This document shows, piece by piece, positions 1 to 7,237 of a stretch of DNA of 33,851 nucleotides. Under the pieces are notes generated by a model. The model was not told the DNA's origin. It searched no databases and saw nothing but the letters and a program-made list of their open reading frames with translations. The stretch spans positions 1 through 33,851 of the forward strand of contig JAJPYT010000177.1 of the NCBI GenBank assembly GCA_021204845.1, written 5' to 3'. The translations under genes and the position numbers were made by a program. Numbering within the stretch: the first letter of the stretch is position 1; each line of letters opens with the position of its first letter. The stretch comes from Prevotellaceae bacterium. GTDB taxonomy: Bacteria; Bacteroidota; Bacteroidia; Bacteroidales; Bacteroidaceae.

Positions 1-75
1 TTTCTATAGGTATTTCGGTATTTTCGGTAATATTTTTTCAACCTGATAAAAACAAATAAAGCTATGTCACAGACA

Positions 76-100
76 ACGGTGCAACCCTCAGCGAAGCTAA
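76..100 (+). repeat. Interspersed repeat B, copy 1
   Basis: This 25-base stretch ends in CCTCAGCGAAGCTAA and matches 10740-10764 at 24 of 25 positions. It also matches, in inverted orientation, the two partial units at 2408-2449. Here it is not attached to an identifiable gene end, though a gene to the left could terminate nearby. Confidence 0.75.
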
Positions 101-158
101 ACGAACTTGGGCTACCTGTTCCGCCTCTCCTGAATCTCCGCACCACCGCACCGCGTTA

Positions 159-228
159 TCGCACTGACGCGCGTGAATCAGTGCGGTGACGCGGCTTAGT
201 TCGTGCGGCAAGCAGCCTTAGTTCGTGC
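159..228. repeat. Interspersed repeat A, copy 1 (hairpin plus TTCGTGC motifs)
   Basis: GCACTGA (161-167) and TCAGTGC (178-184) form a 7-bp stem with a 10-base loop. They are followed by two copies of CTTAGTTCGTGC (195-206 and 217-228). The 30 bases 161-190 match 14996-15025 at 27 positions, and TTCGTGC motifs also follow the second copy. The function is unknown. Confidence 0.7.
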
Positions 229-302
229 TGTGATTATGCGTATACGAGAACTAAGCTGGTGTCCCCTGTAGTAGGAGCAAGTGTAAAATACACAGTTTAT
301 TG

Positions 303-334
303 CTTGGAGAATTCAAAATAAAACACGTAATTTG
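303..334 (+). promoter_or_regulatory. Candidate promoter for the steroid-reductase operon
   Basis: CTTG at 303-306 and TAATTTG at 328-334 approximate the Bacteroidota -33 TTTG and -7 TAnnTTTG elements, with 21 bases between them. The -7 is one base short of consensus, so the assignment is weak. The leader to the ATG at 394 would be about 50 bases and would contain the 350-370 hairpin. Confidence 0.35.
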
Positions 335-393
335 CCATTTATAATTTCCGTCCCTCTACTGGATAGGGACAGGAATAGGTAGATACAAGGCAA

Positions 394-1164
394 ATGAAGA
401 TGGGACAACAAGCTTTTGAATGGTTGCTCTGGGGAATGAGTGCTATGGCGGTGGTGGTGTTCATCTCTCTCTATTTCGTGCGTGCTGGTTATGGCATCTT
501 CCGCACGTCGAGATGGGGCGTTTCTGTGGGCAACCGCCTTGGTTGGGTGCTTATGGAGGCGCCGGTCTTTATAGTAATGCTGCTTATGTGGGCTTTCAGC
601 CCCCAGCGTTTCAGCGCGGCTCCGTTGGTGTTCTTCCTCTTGTTTGAGCTGCATTATTTCCAGCGCTCCTTTGTGTTCCCCTTCCTGATGAAGGGAAAGA
701 GCCGCATGCCCATATCCATTATGCTCATGGGCGTGGTGTTCAATGTGCTGAACGGTCTCATGCAGGGAGAATGGCTCTTCTACCTTGCTCCAGAGGGGCT
801 ATACACCGTCGCTTGGCTCTCTACCTTGCCCTTCATGGCCGGCACTGTGGTCTTCTTTGCAGGCATGGTAATAAATATGCATTCCGACTATGTTATCCGC
901 CATTTGCGTGAGGCGGGGGACACGCGCCACTATTTGCCGCAGAAGGGGATGTACCGTTACGTCACCTCGGGCAATTACTTTGGGGAACTTCTGGAATGGA
1001 CGGGGTTCGCCATTCTCACCCAGTCGCCCGCGGCATGGGTGTTCGTGCTGTGGACTTTTGCCAATCTGGCGCCCCGTGCCCATGCCATACGCAGTCATTA
1101 TCGTGAAGAGTTTGGTGTCCAGGCTGTGGGCAAGAGAAAGCGGCTTATTCCTTTTGTATATTAA
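394..1164 (+). CDS. 3-oxo-5-alpha-steroid 4-dehydrogenase (SRD5A-like) family protein
   Basis: A 256-residue polytopic membrane protein matching the steroid 5-alpha-reductase family, which uses NADPH to reduce the 4,5 double bond of 3-oxo-delta4 steroids. Family landmarks are visible: MEAPVF around E55 (like the substrate-binding Glu57 region of human SRD5A2), HYFQRSFVFPFL around Y88 (like the Tyr91 region), NMHSD (161-165), SGNYFGELLEW (192-202), and a basic C-terminus ending RKRLIPFVY (248-256). Several hydrophobic spans (about 13-35, 52-68, 77-90, 140-161, 204-222) fit a membrane enzyme. ATGs at 394 and 400 are both usable; the first is taken. The gene lies 14 bases upstream of an OYE-family oxidoreductase, then an SDR, so it probably heads a steroid or bile acid reduction operon. 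Family membership is strong; the true substrate (steroid, bile acid or another enone lipid) is not shown by the sequence. Confidence 0.85.
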   Translation: MKMGQQAFEWLLWGMSAMAVVVFISLYFVRAGYGIFRTSRWGVSVGNRLGWVLMEAPVFIVMLLMWAFSPQRFSAAPLVFFLLFELHYFQRSFVFPFLMKGKSRMPISIMLMGVVFNVLNGLMQGEWLFYLAPEGLYTVAWLSTLPFMAGTVVFFAGMVINMHSDYVIRHLREAGDTRHYLPQKGMYRYVTSGNYFGELLEWTGFAILTQSPAAWVFVLWTFANLAPRAHAIRSHYREEFGVQAVGKRKRLIPFVY

Positions 1165-1178
1165 AATACACTTACATA

Positions 1179-2411
1179 ATGAGTTCTAAATTATTTACTT
1201 CAGCCTCCATAGGTCCACTTACCCTGCGCAACCGCACCATACGTTCGGCAGCGTTTGAGAGCATGTGCCCCGGCAACGCGCCTTCCCGCCAGTTGCTGGA
1301 TTATCATCGCTCTGTGGCGGCAGGCGGGGTGGGGATGACCACAATCGCATACGCCGCTGTCACACGCAGCGGACTCTCTTTCGACAGACAATTGTGGATG
1401 CGCCCGGAGATTCTGCCTGGGCTTAGGGAGATAACAGACGCCATACACCACGAGGGAGCGGCGGCAAGCATCCAGCTTGGGCATTGCGGAAACATGTCAC
1501 ACAAGAACATTTGCGGAGAGACACCTGTGGGGGCATGCACTGGCTTCAATCTCTATTCGCCCACCTTTGTGCGAGGCTTGCGCGAGGACGAGCTGCCTGT
1601 CTTGGCGAAGGCATACGGAGACTCAGTGCGCATGGCGCGTGAGGCTGGCTTCGAAGCGGTGGAGATTCATGCCGGGCATGGTTACCTCATAAGCCAGTTC
1701 CTCTCGCCCTATACCAATCACCGCAAAGACCGCTTTGGCGGCTCATTAGAGAATCGCATGCGTTTCATGGATCTCGTAATGGAGGAAGTGATGAGTGCGG
1801 CGGGCAGTGACATTGCCGTGCTGGTGAAGATGAACATGCGCGACGGTTTCAAGGGCGGAATGGAGCTGGAGGAGTCTTTGCAAGTGGGGAAGCGCTTGGT
1901 AAGCGATGGGGCGCAGGCTCTGGTGCTTAGCGGCGGTTTTGTCAGTAAGGCGCCCATGTATGTCATGCGGGGGGCTATGCCAATACTTAGCATGACTCAT
2001 TACATGGAGTCGTGGTGGCTGAAATATGGTGTCAGAATGGTAGGCAGTAAGATGATTCCCACCGAGCCCTTCCGCGAGGCTTATTTTTTGGAAGACGCGC
2101 TGAAGTTCAGGGAAATCATTACGGACGTTCCCTTGGTTTACGTAGGTGGCCTTGTGTCTCGGAAGAAGATAGACGAGGTGCTGGACTGTGGCTTTGAGTT
2201 CGTGCAGATGGCTCGTGCCTTGCTCAACGAGCCTGCTTTTGTGAACCGCATGAGAGCGGAGGAGAAGGCGCGTTGCAATTGTGGGCACAGCAACTATTGC
2301 ATAGCCCGCATGTACACAATTGACATGGCTTGCCACAAGCATTTGCAGGAAAAGCTGCCGCCCTGCCTTGAACGTGAAATAGACAAGTTGGAGAAGAAAT
2401 GGGTAGATTAG
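1179..2411 (+). CDS. OYE/BaiCD-type NADH:flavin oxidoreductase
   Basis: A 410-residue Old Yellow Enzyme family protein, a FMN-dependent ene-reductase in a TIM barrel. The N-terminal barrel start IGPLTLRNRTIRSA (11-24), the active-site segment EIHAGHGYLISQFLSP (162-177; H164 and H167 take the hydride/substrate-binding positions) and the following TNHRKDRFGGSLENR are classic. YVGGLVS (321-327) and QMARALLNEP (343-352) correspond to FMN phosphate-binding strands. A cysteine cluster (C366, C368, C374, C385) near the C-terminus resembles the 4Fe-4S site of the 2,4-dienoyl-CoA reductase/BaiCD branch but with non-standard spacing. It stops after the barrel, without the C-terminal FAD/NAD domains of full-length BaiCD. 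It sits between a 5-alpha-reductase homologue and an SDR, suggesting reduction of a steroid enone (5-beta-, delta-1 or delta-6 reductase); that role is inference. The stop codon lies in an interspersed repeat. Confidence 0.88.
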   Translation: MSSKLFTSASIGPLTLRNRTIRSAAFESMCPGNAPSRQLLDYHRSVAAGGVGMTTIAYAAVTRSGLSFDRQLWMRPEILPGLREITDAIHHEGAAASIQLGHCGNMSHKNICGETPVGACTGFNLYSPTFVRGLREDELPVLAKAYGDSVRMAREAGFEAVEIHAGHGYLISQFLSPYTNHRKDRFGGSLENRMRFMDLVMEEVMSAAGSDIAVLVKMNMRDGFKGGMELEESLQVGKRLVSDGAQALVLSGGFVSKAPMYVMRGAMPILSMTHYMESWWLKYGVRMVGSKMIPTEPFREAYFLEDALKFREIITDVPLVYVGGLVSRKKIDEVLDCGFEFVQMARALLNEPAFVNRMRAEEKARCNCGHSNYCIARMYTIDMACHKHLQEKLPPCLEREIDKLEKKWVD

Positions 2412-3355
2412 CTTCGCTGAGGGTTTGGCTTCGCCGAGGGTTGCACCGTTGCTGCGCTCGGCAAACCGAACAAGTTCGTTCGCTCTCGCTTGCGGCACCG
2501 TTAGCAGTCATAACAGGTGCCGATGGGGGCATGGGCACCGAAATCACCCGTGCTGTGGCGCGGGCTGGCTATAGCGTTGTCATGGTGTGCCTCACCTCCT
2601 CAAAAGGAGAGGAGCGCAGGCGCCAGTTGATTGCCGATACAGGCAACAGTTCCATTGAGGTCATGCAGGCAGACCTCTCGTCCATGTCGTCTGTCAAGCG
2701 TTTGGCTGATGCTCTCCTGCGTCGTGGCGAGCCTCTTAGTTTGCTCATGAACAATGCTGGTACAATGAGCATCAGTGGGCTCCAGCAGACGGAAGACGGG
2801 CTGGAGCGCACTGTGGCTGTGAACTATGTGGCTCCTTTCCTGCTTACCAATAGTCTTATCCCCTTGATGGGTAAGGGAACACGTGTCGTTAGCATGGTGT
2901 CTTGCACGTATGCCATAGGCAAAATCACTCCCTCTTTCTTCACACGCGGGGGCGAAGGCACGTTTTGGCGCATCCCCGTCTACAGCAACACCAAGCTGGC
3001 TCTCTGGCTCTTCACCCGTGAGATGGCTGAGCGTCTGGCACCGCAGGGTATCACAGTAAATGCGGCGGACCCAGGCATAGTCTCCACCGACATTATACGC
3101 ATGCACATGTGGTTCGACCCTCTCACTGATATCTTCTTCCGCCCCTTCATACGCAAGCCCGCTAAAGGGGCAGCCACTGCTGTAAGTCTGCTCTTAGACA
3201 GCCAGTGGGAGGGCGTAAGCGGACAGATGTTCGCCTCAGAGAAGCAGAGAAAACTTGGCGATAAGTATTTGCGCCATCCACAGGCGAAACAGCTGTGGGA
3301 AGACACAAGCGCCTTCCTTAAACGCCTGAAATTGGACGGTGAGGCAGCAGAGTGA
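2399..3355 (+). CDS. Short-chain dehydrogenase/reductase (possible hydroxysteroid dehydrogenase)
   Basis: A 318-residue classical SDR of the retinol-dehydrogenase-like type. It has the cofactor motif TGADGGMG (39-46), NNAG (118-121), a catalytic serine around 165-168, Y195-S-N-T-K199 (YxxxK) and the PG of the 'DPG' loop at 225-226. It probably oxidises or reduces a hydroxyl/ketone using NAD(P). As the third gene after a 5-alpha-reductase and an OYE enzyme it would fit a 3-hydroxysteroid dehydrogenase, but substrate and stereochemistry cannot be read from sequence. The only in-frame ATG upstream of the cofactor motif is at 2399, overlapping the preceding gene by 13 bases. From there the first roughly 33 residues are encoded by repeat-derived DNA (2408 to about 2500), are arginine/leucine-rich, and are outside the normal SDR fold. 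A non-ATG start such as TTG at 2441 is possible. Confidence 0.85.
   Translation: MGRLASLRVWLRRGLHRCCARQTEQVRSLSLAAPLAVITGADGGMGTEITRAVARAGYSVVMVCLTSSKGEERRRQLIADTGNSSIEVMQADLSSMSSVKRLADALLRRGEPLSLLMNNAGTMSISGLQQTEDGLERTVAVNYVAPFLLTNSLIPLMGKGTRVVSMVSCTYAIGKITPSFFTRGGEGTFWRIPVYSNTKLALWLFTREMAERLAPQGITVNAADPGIVSTDIIRMHMWFDPLTDIFFRPFIRKPAKGAATAVSLLLDSQWEGVSGQMFASEKQRKLGDKYLRHPQAKQLWEDTSAFLKRLKLDGEAAE
2408..2449 (-). repeat. Interspersed repeat B, copy 2 (inverted, internally duplicated)
   Basis: On the minus strand this contains two overlapping partial copies of repeat B: 2408-2425 matches the last 18 bases of the 76-100 unit exactly, and 2429-2449 matches 20 of 21 bases. The plus-strand TTAG at 2408-2411 provides the TAG stop codon of the flavin oxidoreductase. 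The rest is translated as the N-terminal extension of the SDR. Related sequence (GCGCTCGGC, GCACCGTT) continues to about 2502. Confidence 0.75.
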
Positions 3356-3397
3356 TGCTTATGAGTGGTATCAAAATGGTATCATTGTCGTTAAACA

Positions 3398-3439
3398 AGA
3401 ATCCCCGAGTCAACAGAAAAAGAAAGACTTGGGGATTCT
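3398..3439 (-). terminator. Hairpin terminator between SDR gene and tRNA-Lys
   Basis: Inverted repeat with arms at 3398-3410 and 3427-3439 (12 of 13 pairs, GGGGATTCT core) separated by 16 bases. On the minus strand the stem is followed by a T-rich stretch (TTGTTTAA), fitting termination of the tRNA transcript. It could also serve the converging SDR operon. Confidence 0.5.
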
Positions 3440-3444
3440 CTTTG

Positions 3445-3517
3445 TAACCCGCCCGGGGTTCGAACCCGGGACCCCTTCATTAAAAGTGAAGTGCTCTACC
3501 AACTGAGCTAGCGAGTC
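3445..3517 (-). tRNA. tRNA-Lys (anticodon UUU)
   Basis: A complete 73-base cloverleaf reads on the minus strand. Acceptor GACTCGC pairs with GCGGGTT (two G-U pairs), the D arm is GCTC/GAGC, the anticodon stem CTTCA/TGAAG encloses loop CTTTTAA giving anticodon TTT (Lys), the variable loop has 5 bases, and the T arm is CCGGG-TTCGAAC-CCCGG. The discriminator base is A. CCA is not encoded. A TAnnTTTG promoter element lies about 40 bases upstream and a hairpin follows the 3' end. Confidence 0.97.
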
Positions 3518-3557
3518 AACCACAAAATGAAGCTGCCGTGTTAATTGACAGCGGCTG

Positions 3558-3565
3558 CAAAGGTA
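3558..3565 (-). promoter_or_regulatory. -7 promoter element for tRNA-Lys
   Basis: On the minus strand this reads TACCTTTG, a match to the Bacteroidota -7 consensus TAnnTTTG. It lies 40 bases upstream of the mature tRNA 5' end. TTTC at 3586-3589, 20 bases further upstream, could be the -33 element. Confidence 0.65.
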
Positions 3566-3632
3566 CAAAAAGAATCGGCTCGAAAGAAACAAAACGGAAG
3601 TTTTTTAACGCTTCTTCCCTCATTCTCTCCCG

Positions 3633-5921
3633 TCAACTTATTCTGGTGACGGTCTTTATCTCCGCTATTTGTCTGATGTCGGCGCAGATGGTGCGCAGGT
3701 CGTCAGCGTCGTGCACCTCCATCTGTATCTCACCCTCGAAGATGCCGTCGTGGGTGTCGACAAGCAAGTGGCGGATGTTGACGTTGAACTGGCGGGAGAG
3801 CACGTCGGTTAGCTGGTGGAGCACGCCTATGTGGTCTATGCCGTCGAGGCGGACTGTGGCTGGGAAGAAGAGCTTCTTATGGGTATCCCACTTGGCGGCG
3901 AGGATGCGGTTGCCGTCGCTGGTCTTCAGCTTGGCTGCCTGGGGGCACTGGCGCTTGTGGATGGTGATGTGCCCTTGCCTGTCGAGATAGCCTAAGACAT
4001 CGTCGCCTGGTATGGGGTGGCAGCAGGGGGCTATGAGGTAGCGCCCTATGGTCTCCTCGTTGAGTATGAGTTCCTTTCGGCGGTCGACAGTCGGGACTGC
4101 CTGGGCGGTGGGCTGTATGGAAACTGGCTCTGTGGCTGTGCCTGTAGTCTCTTCCTCCTGCTTGCTGCGGCGGAAGAGCTTGAGGTATCTGCGCCATGAG
4201 CGGTTGCCTCCAGTGCGGTGCTTGTCGTGGAGCATGTCTATGTCTTCTTTGCCGAGGGTTACGGTCTGCGCCCCGATGGCGGCGTAGAGGTCCTCCCGCG
4301 TGGCCATGGAATGGAGAAGGCAGAGCTTGTCGATGTTGAGGCTGTTGGCCTCCATATCTATCTGCTGGAAGAAGTCGCGCAGCTTATGCTCTCCCACCTT
4401 CTGCCGCTCCCGTTCCTTGCGGCGCAGAATGGCCACCACCTTGCTGCGTGCCTTGGCGGTGGTGATGAAATCGAGCCAAGAAGCCTCCACAGTCTGCTGC
4501 TTGGAGGTGAGCACCTCCACCTGGTCGCCGCTGCGCAGCACGTAGTTGAGCGGCACAAGATTGTGGTTGACCTTGGCCCCTATGCAGTGGGTGCCGAGGA
4601 AGGTGTGGATGCTGAAGGCGAAGTCGAGAGCTGTGCAGCCCGCAGGCATGGTCTTGAAGTCGCCCTTGGGGGTGACCACAAATATCTCGTTGGCGTAGAG
4701 ATTGAGCTTGATGGCGTCGAGAAAGTCGATGGCGTTGGGCTGTGGATTGTCGAGAATCTCCTTGATGGTCTGGAGCCACTTGTTGAGCTCGTTCTCGCTG
4801 TCCTCGGAGGTCTTCTCGCCCTCCTTGTATTTCCAGTGGGCTGCAAAGCCCTGCTCCGCTATCTCGTCCATGCGCTGGCTGCGTATCTGCACCTCTATCC
4901 ACTTGCCCGTCTTGCTCATGAGAGTGGTGTGGAGAGCCTGGTAGCCGTTTGCCTTCGGGTGGCTGAGCCAGTCGCGGAAGCGTTCAGGGTGGGGCTTGTA
5001 GATGTAAGAAGCGATGGCGTATATCTGGAAGCATTCTGCTATCTCGTTCTGAGGGTCGCGGGGGGTGAAGATGATGCGCACGGCAAGAATGTCGTAGACC
5101 TCGTCGAAGGGGATGTGCTTGTTCTGCATCTTCATCCAGATGCTGTAGGGAGCCTTTATGCGGGCCTTGAGCGTGTAGTGGATGCCCTGCTTGTCGAGCT
5201 CCTCCTTGATGGGCGCTATGAAGTCGCTGAAGGTGGAGTGCAGCTTCTCCTGTATGCCGGCAAGCTGGCCGCGTATGGTGTTGTATTCCTCTGGATGCTC
5301 GTAGCGGAAGCTGAGGTCCTCAAGCTCCTCCTTTATCTTGTTGAGTCCGAGGCGGTGTGCCAGTGGGGCGTAGATGTAGAGTGTCTCGCCCGCAATCTTG
5401 TATTGCTTGTTAGGAAGCTGGCTGCCGAGAGTGCGCATGTTGTGGAGGCGGTCGCTTATTTTCACAAGAATGACACGTATGTCCTCGCTCATGGTGAGCA
5501 GCAGTTTCTTGAAGCTCTCTGCCTGGGCTGAGGCTTTCTCTCCGAAGATGCCTCCGGAGATTTTGGTCAGTCCGTCCACTATCTGGGCTATCTTAGCCCC
5601 GAAGATGTTGTCTATGTCCTCCACCGTGTAGTCCGTGTCTTCCACCACATCGTGGAGCAGGGCGGCGCAGATGCTTGTGCTGCCAAGCCCGATCTCCTCA
5701 CACACTATCTGCGCCACGGCAAGGGGATGCATGATGTATGGCTCGCCGGAGAGACGGCGCACGCCCTTGTGGGCATGGTTGGCAAAGTTGAAGGCGCGGG
5801 TGATGAGCTCCACCTTCTTGCGATGGCGGCTGCGGAGATAGGTGTCGACAAGATGCTTGAAAGCCTCTTGCACCATCTGCTCTTCGCGGGCTTCCTGGTT
5901 TATCTGCTGCTGAGTGTCCAT
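3633..5921 (-). CDS. Bifunctional (p)ppGpp synthetase/hydrolase, RelA/SpoT family
   Basis: A 762-residue long RSH protein that makes and degrades the alarmone (p)ppGpp. The N-terminal HD hydrolase domain is intact (H50, HD at 90-91 in LLHDVVEDTD, SDRLHNMRT at 156-164). The synthetase domain follows (YDILAVRIIF 276-285, GYQALHTTL 326-334, EVQIRS 343-348), then a TGS domain (about 411-473), a helical/zinc-finger region with CCHPIPGDDVLGY, and a C-terminal ACT domain. All parts needed for both activities are present, so it should be a bifunctional Rel/SpoT type, usual for Bacteroidota. The start lies 1 base after the stop of the lytic transglycosylase gene, making it the last gene of the parA operon. 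Confidence 0.95.
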   Translation of the reverse strand: MDTQQQINQEAREEQMVQEAFKHLVDTYLRSRHRKKVELITRAFNFANHAHKGVRRLSGEPYIMHPLAVAQIVCEEIGLGSTSICAALLHDVVEDTDYTVEDIDNIFGAKIAQIVDGLTKISGGIFGEKASAQAESFKKLLLTMSEDIRVILVKISDRLHNMRTLGSQLPNKQYKIAGETLYIYAPLAHRLGLNKIKEELEDLSFRYEHPEEYNTIRGQLAGIQEKLHSTFSDFIAPIKEELDKQGIHYTLKARIKAPYSIWMKMQNKHIPFDEVYDILAVRIIFTPRDPQNEIAECFQIYAIASYIYKPHPERFRDWLSHPKANGYQALHTTLMSKTGKWIEVQIRSQRMDEIAEQGFAAHWKYKEGEKTSEDSENELNKWLQTIKEILDNPQPNAIDFLDAIKLNLYANEIFVVTPKGDFKTMPAGCTALDFAFSIHTFLGTHCIGAKVNHNLVPLNYVLRSGDQVEVLTSKQQTVEASWLDFITTAKARSKVVAILRRKERERQKVGEHKLRDFFQQIDMEANSLNIDKLCLLHSMATREDLYAAIGAQTVTLGKEDIDMLHDKHRTGGNRSWRRYLKLFRRSKQEEETTGTATEPVSIQPTAQAVPTVDRRKELILNEETIGRYLIAPCCHPIPGDDVLGYLDRQGHITIHKRQCPQAAKLKTSDGNRILAAKWDTHKKLFFPATVRLDGIDHIGVLHQLTDVLSRQFNVNIRHLLVDTHDGIFEGEIQMEVHDADDLRTICADIRQIAEIKTVTRIS

Positions 5922-5922
5922 A

Positions 5923-7203
5923 TCATCTTATTCTTAGTTTCTGGCCAGCCCGTATGTTTGTGCCGCGCAGTCCATTTAGCCGCTTTAGCTGCGATACTGT
6001 GGTGTGGTTGCGGCTGGCAATTGCCCCAAGGGTGTCTCCCTTGCGCACCGTGACGTATGAGGCGCGCGAACTGCTTGTCTTCTTCGCCTGTGGAGCCTGG
6101 ACCGGCACTTCCGTCTCGTGCTTGCTGAAGAGCTCGTCGGCACGGTGGGTGTAGACACTGTCGCCAGCCTCTATGAAAGCTGTGATTGCCTCGGGGGTAA
6201 GGCGTAGCGTGCAGGGACGCGCGGAGCCGGGGATAAGGGAAGTGCGGTATTGCGGATTGAGCGCGCGCAACTCGTCCATAGTGACTCCGCAGAGCTCGGA
6301 CACTTGCTCGAAGTGGAGGTCACGGTTGACAATGATGGTGTCCGAGCCTTCGGGCAGCTGCGCGGAGGCTGGGCAGATATTGTGCTCGCAGTAATAGTTC
6401 ATAACATAGTTGGCGGCTATGAAGGCTGGCACGTAGCCGCGTGTCTCCTTGGGCAGATAGGGGTAAATCTTCCAGTAGTCCTGCACTCCGCCCGCACGTT
6501 TGATAGCCTTGCTCACGTTGTTGGGACCGCAGTTGTAGGCGGCTATCACGAGCGTCCAGTCTCCGAAGAGCTCATAGAGGTCCTTCAAGTAATGGGCTGC
6601 CGCCCATGAAGATTTGATGGGGTCTTGGCGCTCGTCCACGAGACTTGTTATCTCAAGGCCGTACTCCTTGCCCGTGGTGATGACTATCTGCCACAGGCCC
6701 ACCGCTCCCACACGGCTGACGGCACGGGGATTGAGAGCGCTCTCTATGACAGGCAGATATTTCAGTTCGAGTGGTAACTGGTAAGCCTCGAGGGCATCCT
6801 CGAAGATGGGGGTGTAGAAATTGCTGGCGCCCAGCATGACGGCGACTGAGCGGCGCAGGCGGGTGCAATACTGGTCGATGCACTGGCGCACAGCGTCGTT
6901 GTATGGCATCTCTATCACGTTAGGCAGGCGGCTTAGTCGTGTGACGTATTCCTCTTTAGAATATTCGGGGTTTGCTGCGGTGGTGTCGCAAGTCTCGTCG
7001 AGGGTGATGTAGTTGTGGGTGTTCCACTCTCTGAGCAGACTGTCGGTCTGGGCTGTGGTCATGCCCTCGGGCAGCGCTATTTCCTCGTTGCGCCCCGTCT
7101 GTTCGTTGTAGACGGAGAGGTCTGTCTGTGCATGCAGAAGCGTTGGCGCCGCAAGGGCGAATGCCAGGCAGGCAAAGCTAATGTATTTCTTGTCAGTCGT
7201 CAT
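5923..7203 (-). CDS. LysM-containing lytic transglycosylase (MltD-like)
   Basis: A 426-residue exported muramidase-like enzyme that cleaves peptidoglycan between MurNAc and GlcNAc. A signal peptide (1-25, ending LLHAQ) is followed by a GH23 SLT domain. The catalytic glutamate is E154 in VIESALNPRAVSRVGAVGLWQ's first part, with AAYNCGPNNV (221-230) and the RGYVPAFIAANYVM region (255-268) also present. The segment after GLWQ reads IVITTGKEYGL instead of the common FMPSTAKMYGL, a modest deviation. One C-terminal LysM domain (about 383-426, starting YVTVRKGDTLGAIA) should bind peptidoglycan. It lies between the DUF5683 gene (34-base gap) and rsh. Confidence 0.93.
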   Translation of the reverse strand: MTTDKKYISFACLAFALAAPTLLHAQTDLSVYNEQTGRNEEIALPEGMTTAQTDSLLREWNTHNYITLDETCDTTAANPEYSKEEYVTRLSRLPNVIEMPYNDAVRQCIDQYCTRLRRSVAVMLGASNFYTPIFEDALEAYQLPLELKYLPVIESALNPRAVSRVGAVGLWQIVITTGKEYGLEITSLVDERQDPIKSSWAAAHYLKDLYELFGDWTLVIAAYNCGPNNVSKAIKRAGGVQDYWKIYPYLPKETRGYVPAFIAANYVMNYYCEHNICPASAQLPEGSDTIIVNRDLHFEQVSELCGVTMDELRALNPQYRTSLIPGSARPCTLRLTPEAITAFIEAGDSVYTHRADELFSKHETEVPVQAPQAKKTSSSRASYVTVRKGDTLGAIASRNHTTVSQLKRLNGLRGTNIRAGQKLRIR

Positions 7204-7237
7204 GGCTATATATGTTCGCTATATGTTATGTTCATTG

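Larger units (their letters stand above)
1..393. other. Intergenic leader region with repeats, no gene seen
   Basis: No convincing coding region was found in this stretch. The first 60 bases are AT-rich; 76-100 carries a copy of the stop-codon-associated repeat; 159-228 carries a hairpin and two copies of CTTAGTTCGTGC. Closer to the following gene are a short palindrome (GTGTA-AAA-TACAC, 281-293), a candidate promoter (303-334) and a hairpin (350-370). The open frame on the minus strand across 313-654 lies mostly antisense to the reductase gene and has no recognisable features. A gene to the left of the window may have its end close to position 1, but nothing of it can be identified. Confidence 0.7.

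Noticed and set aside
313-654. 113-codon minus-strand frame upstream of and overlapping the 5-alpha-reductase gene
   Set aside because: Low-complexity His/Arg-rich translation, mostly antisense to a well-supported gene, no promoter match.
4218-5531. 437-codon open frame antisense to rsh, and similar long antisense frames at 12027-13415, 10761-11768, 18269-19300 and 29418-30299
   Set aside because: They mirror strong genes on the other strand, lack recognisable motifs and are expected by-products of biased codon use in fairly GC-rich genes.
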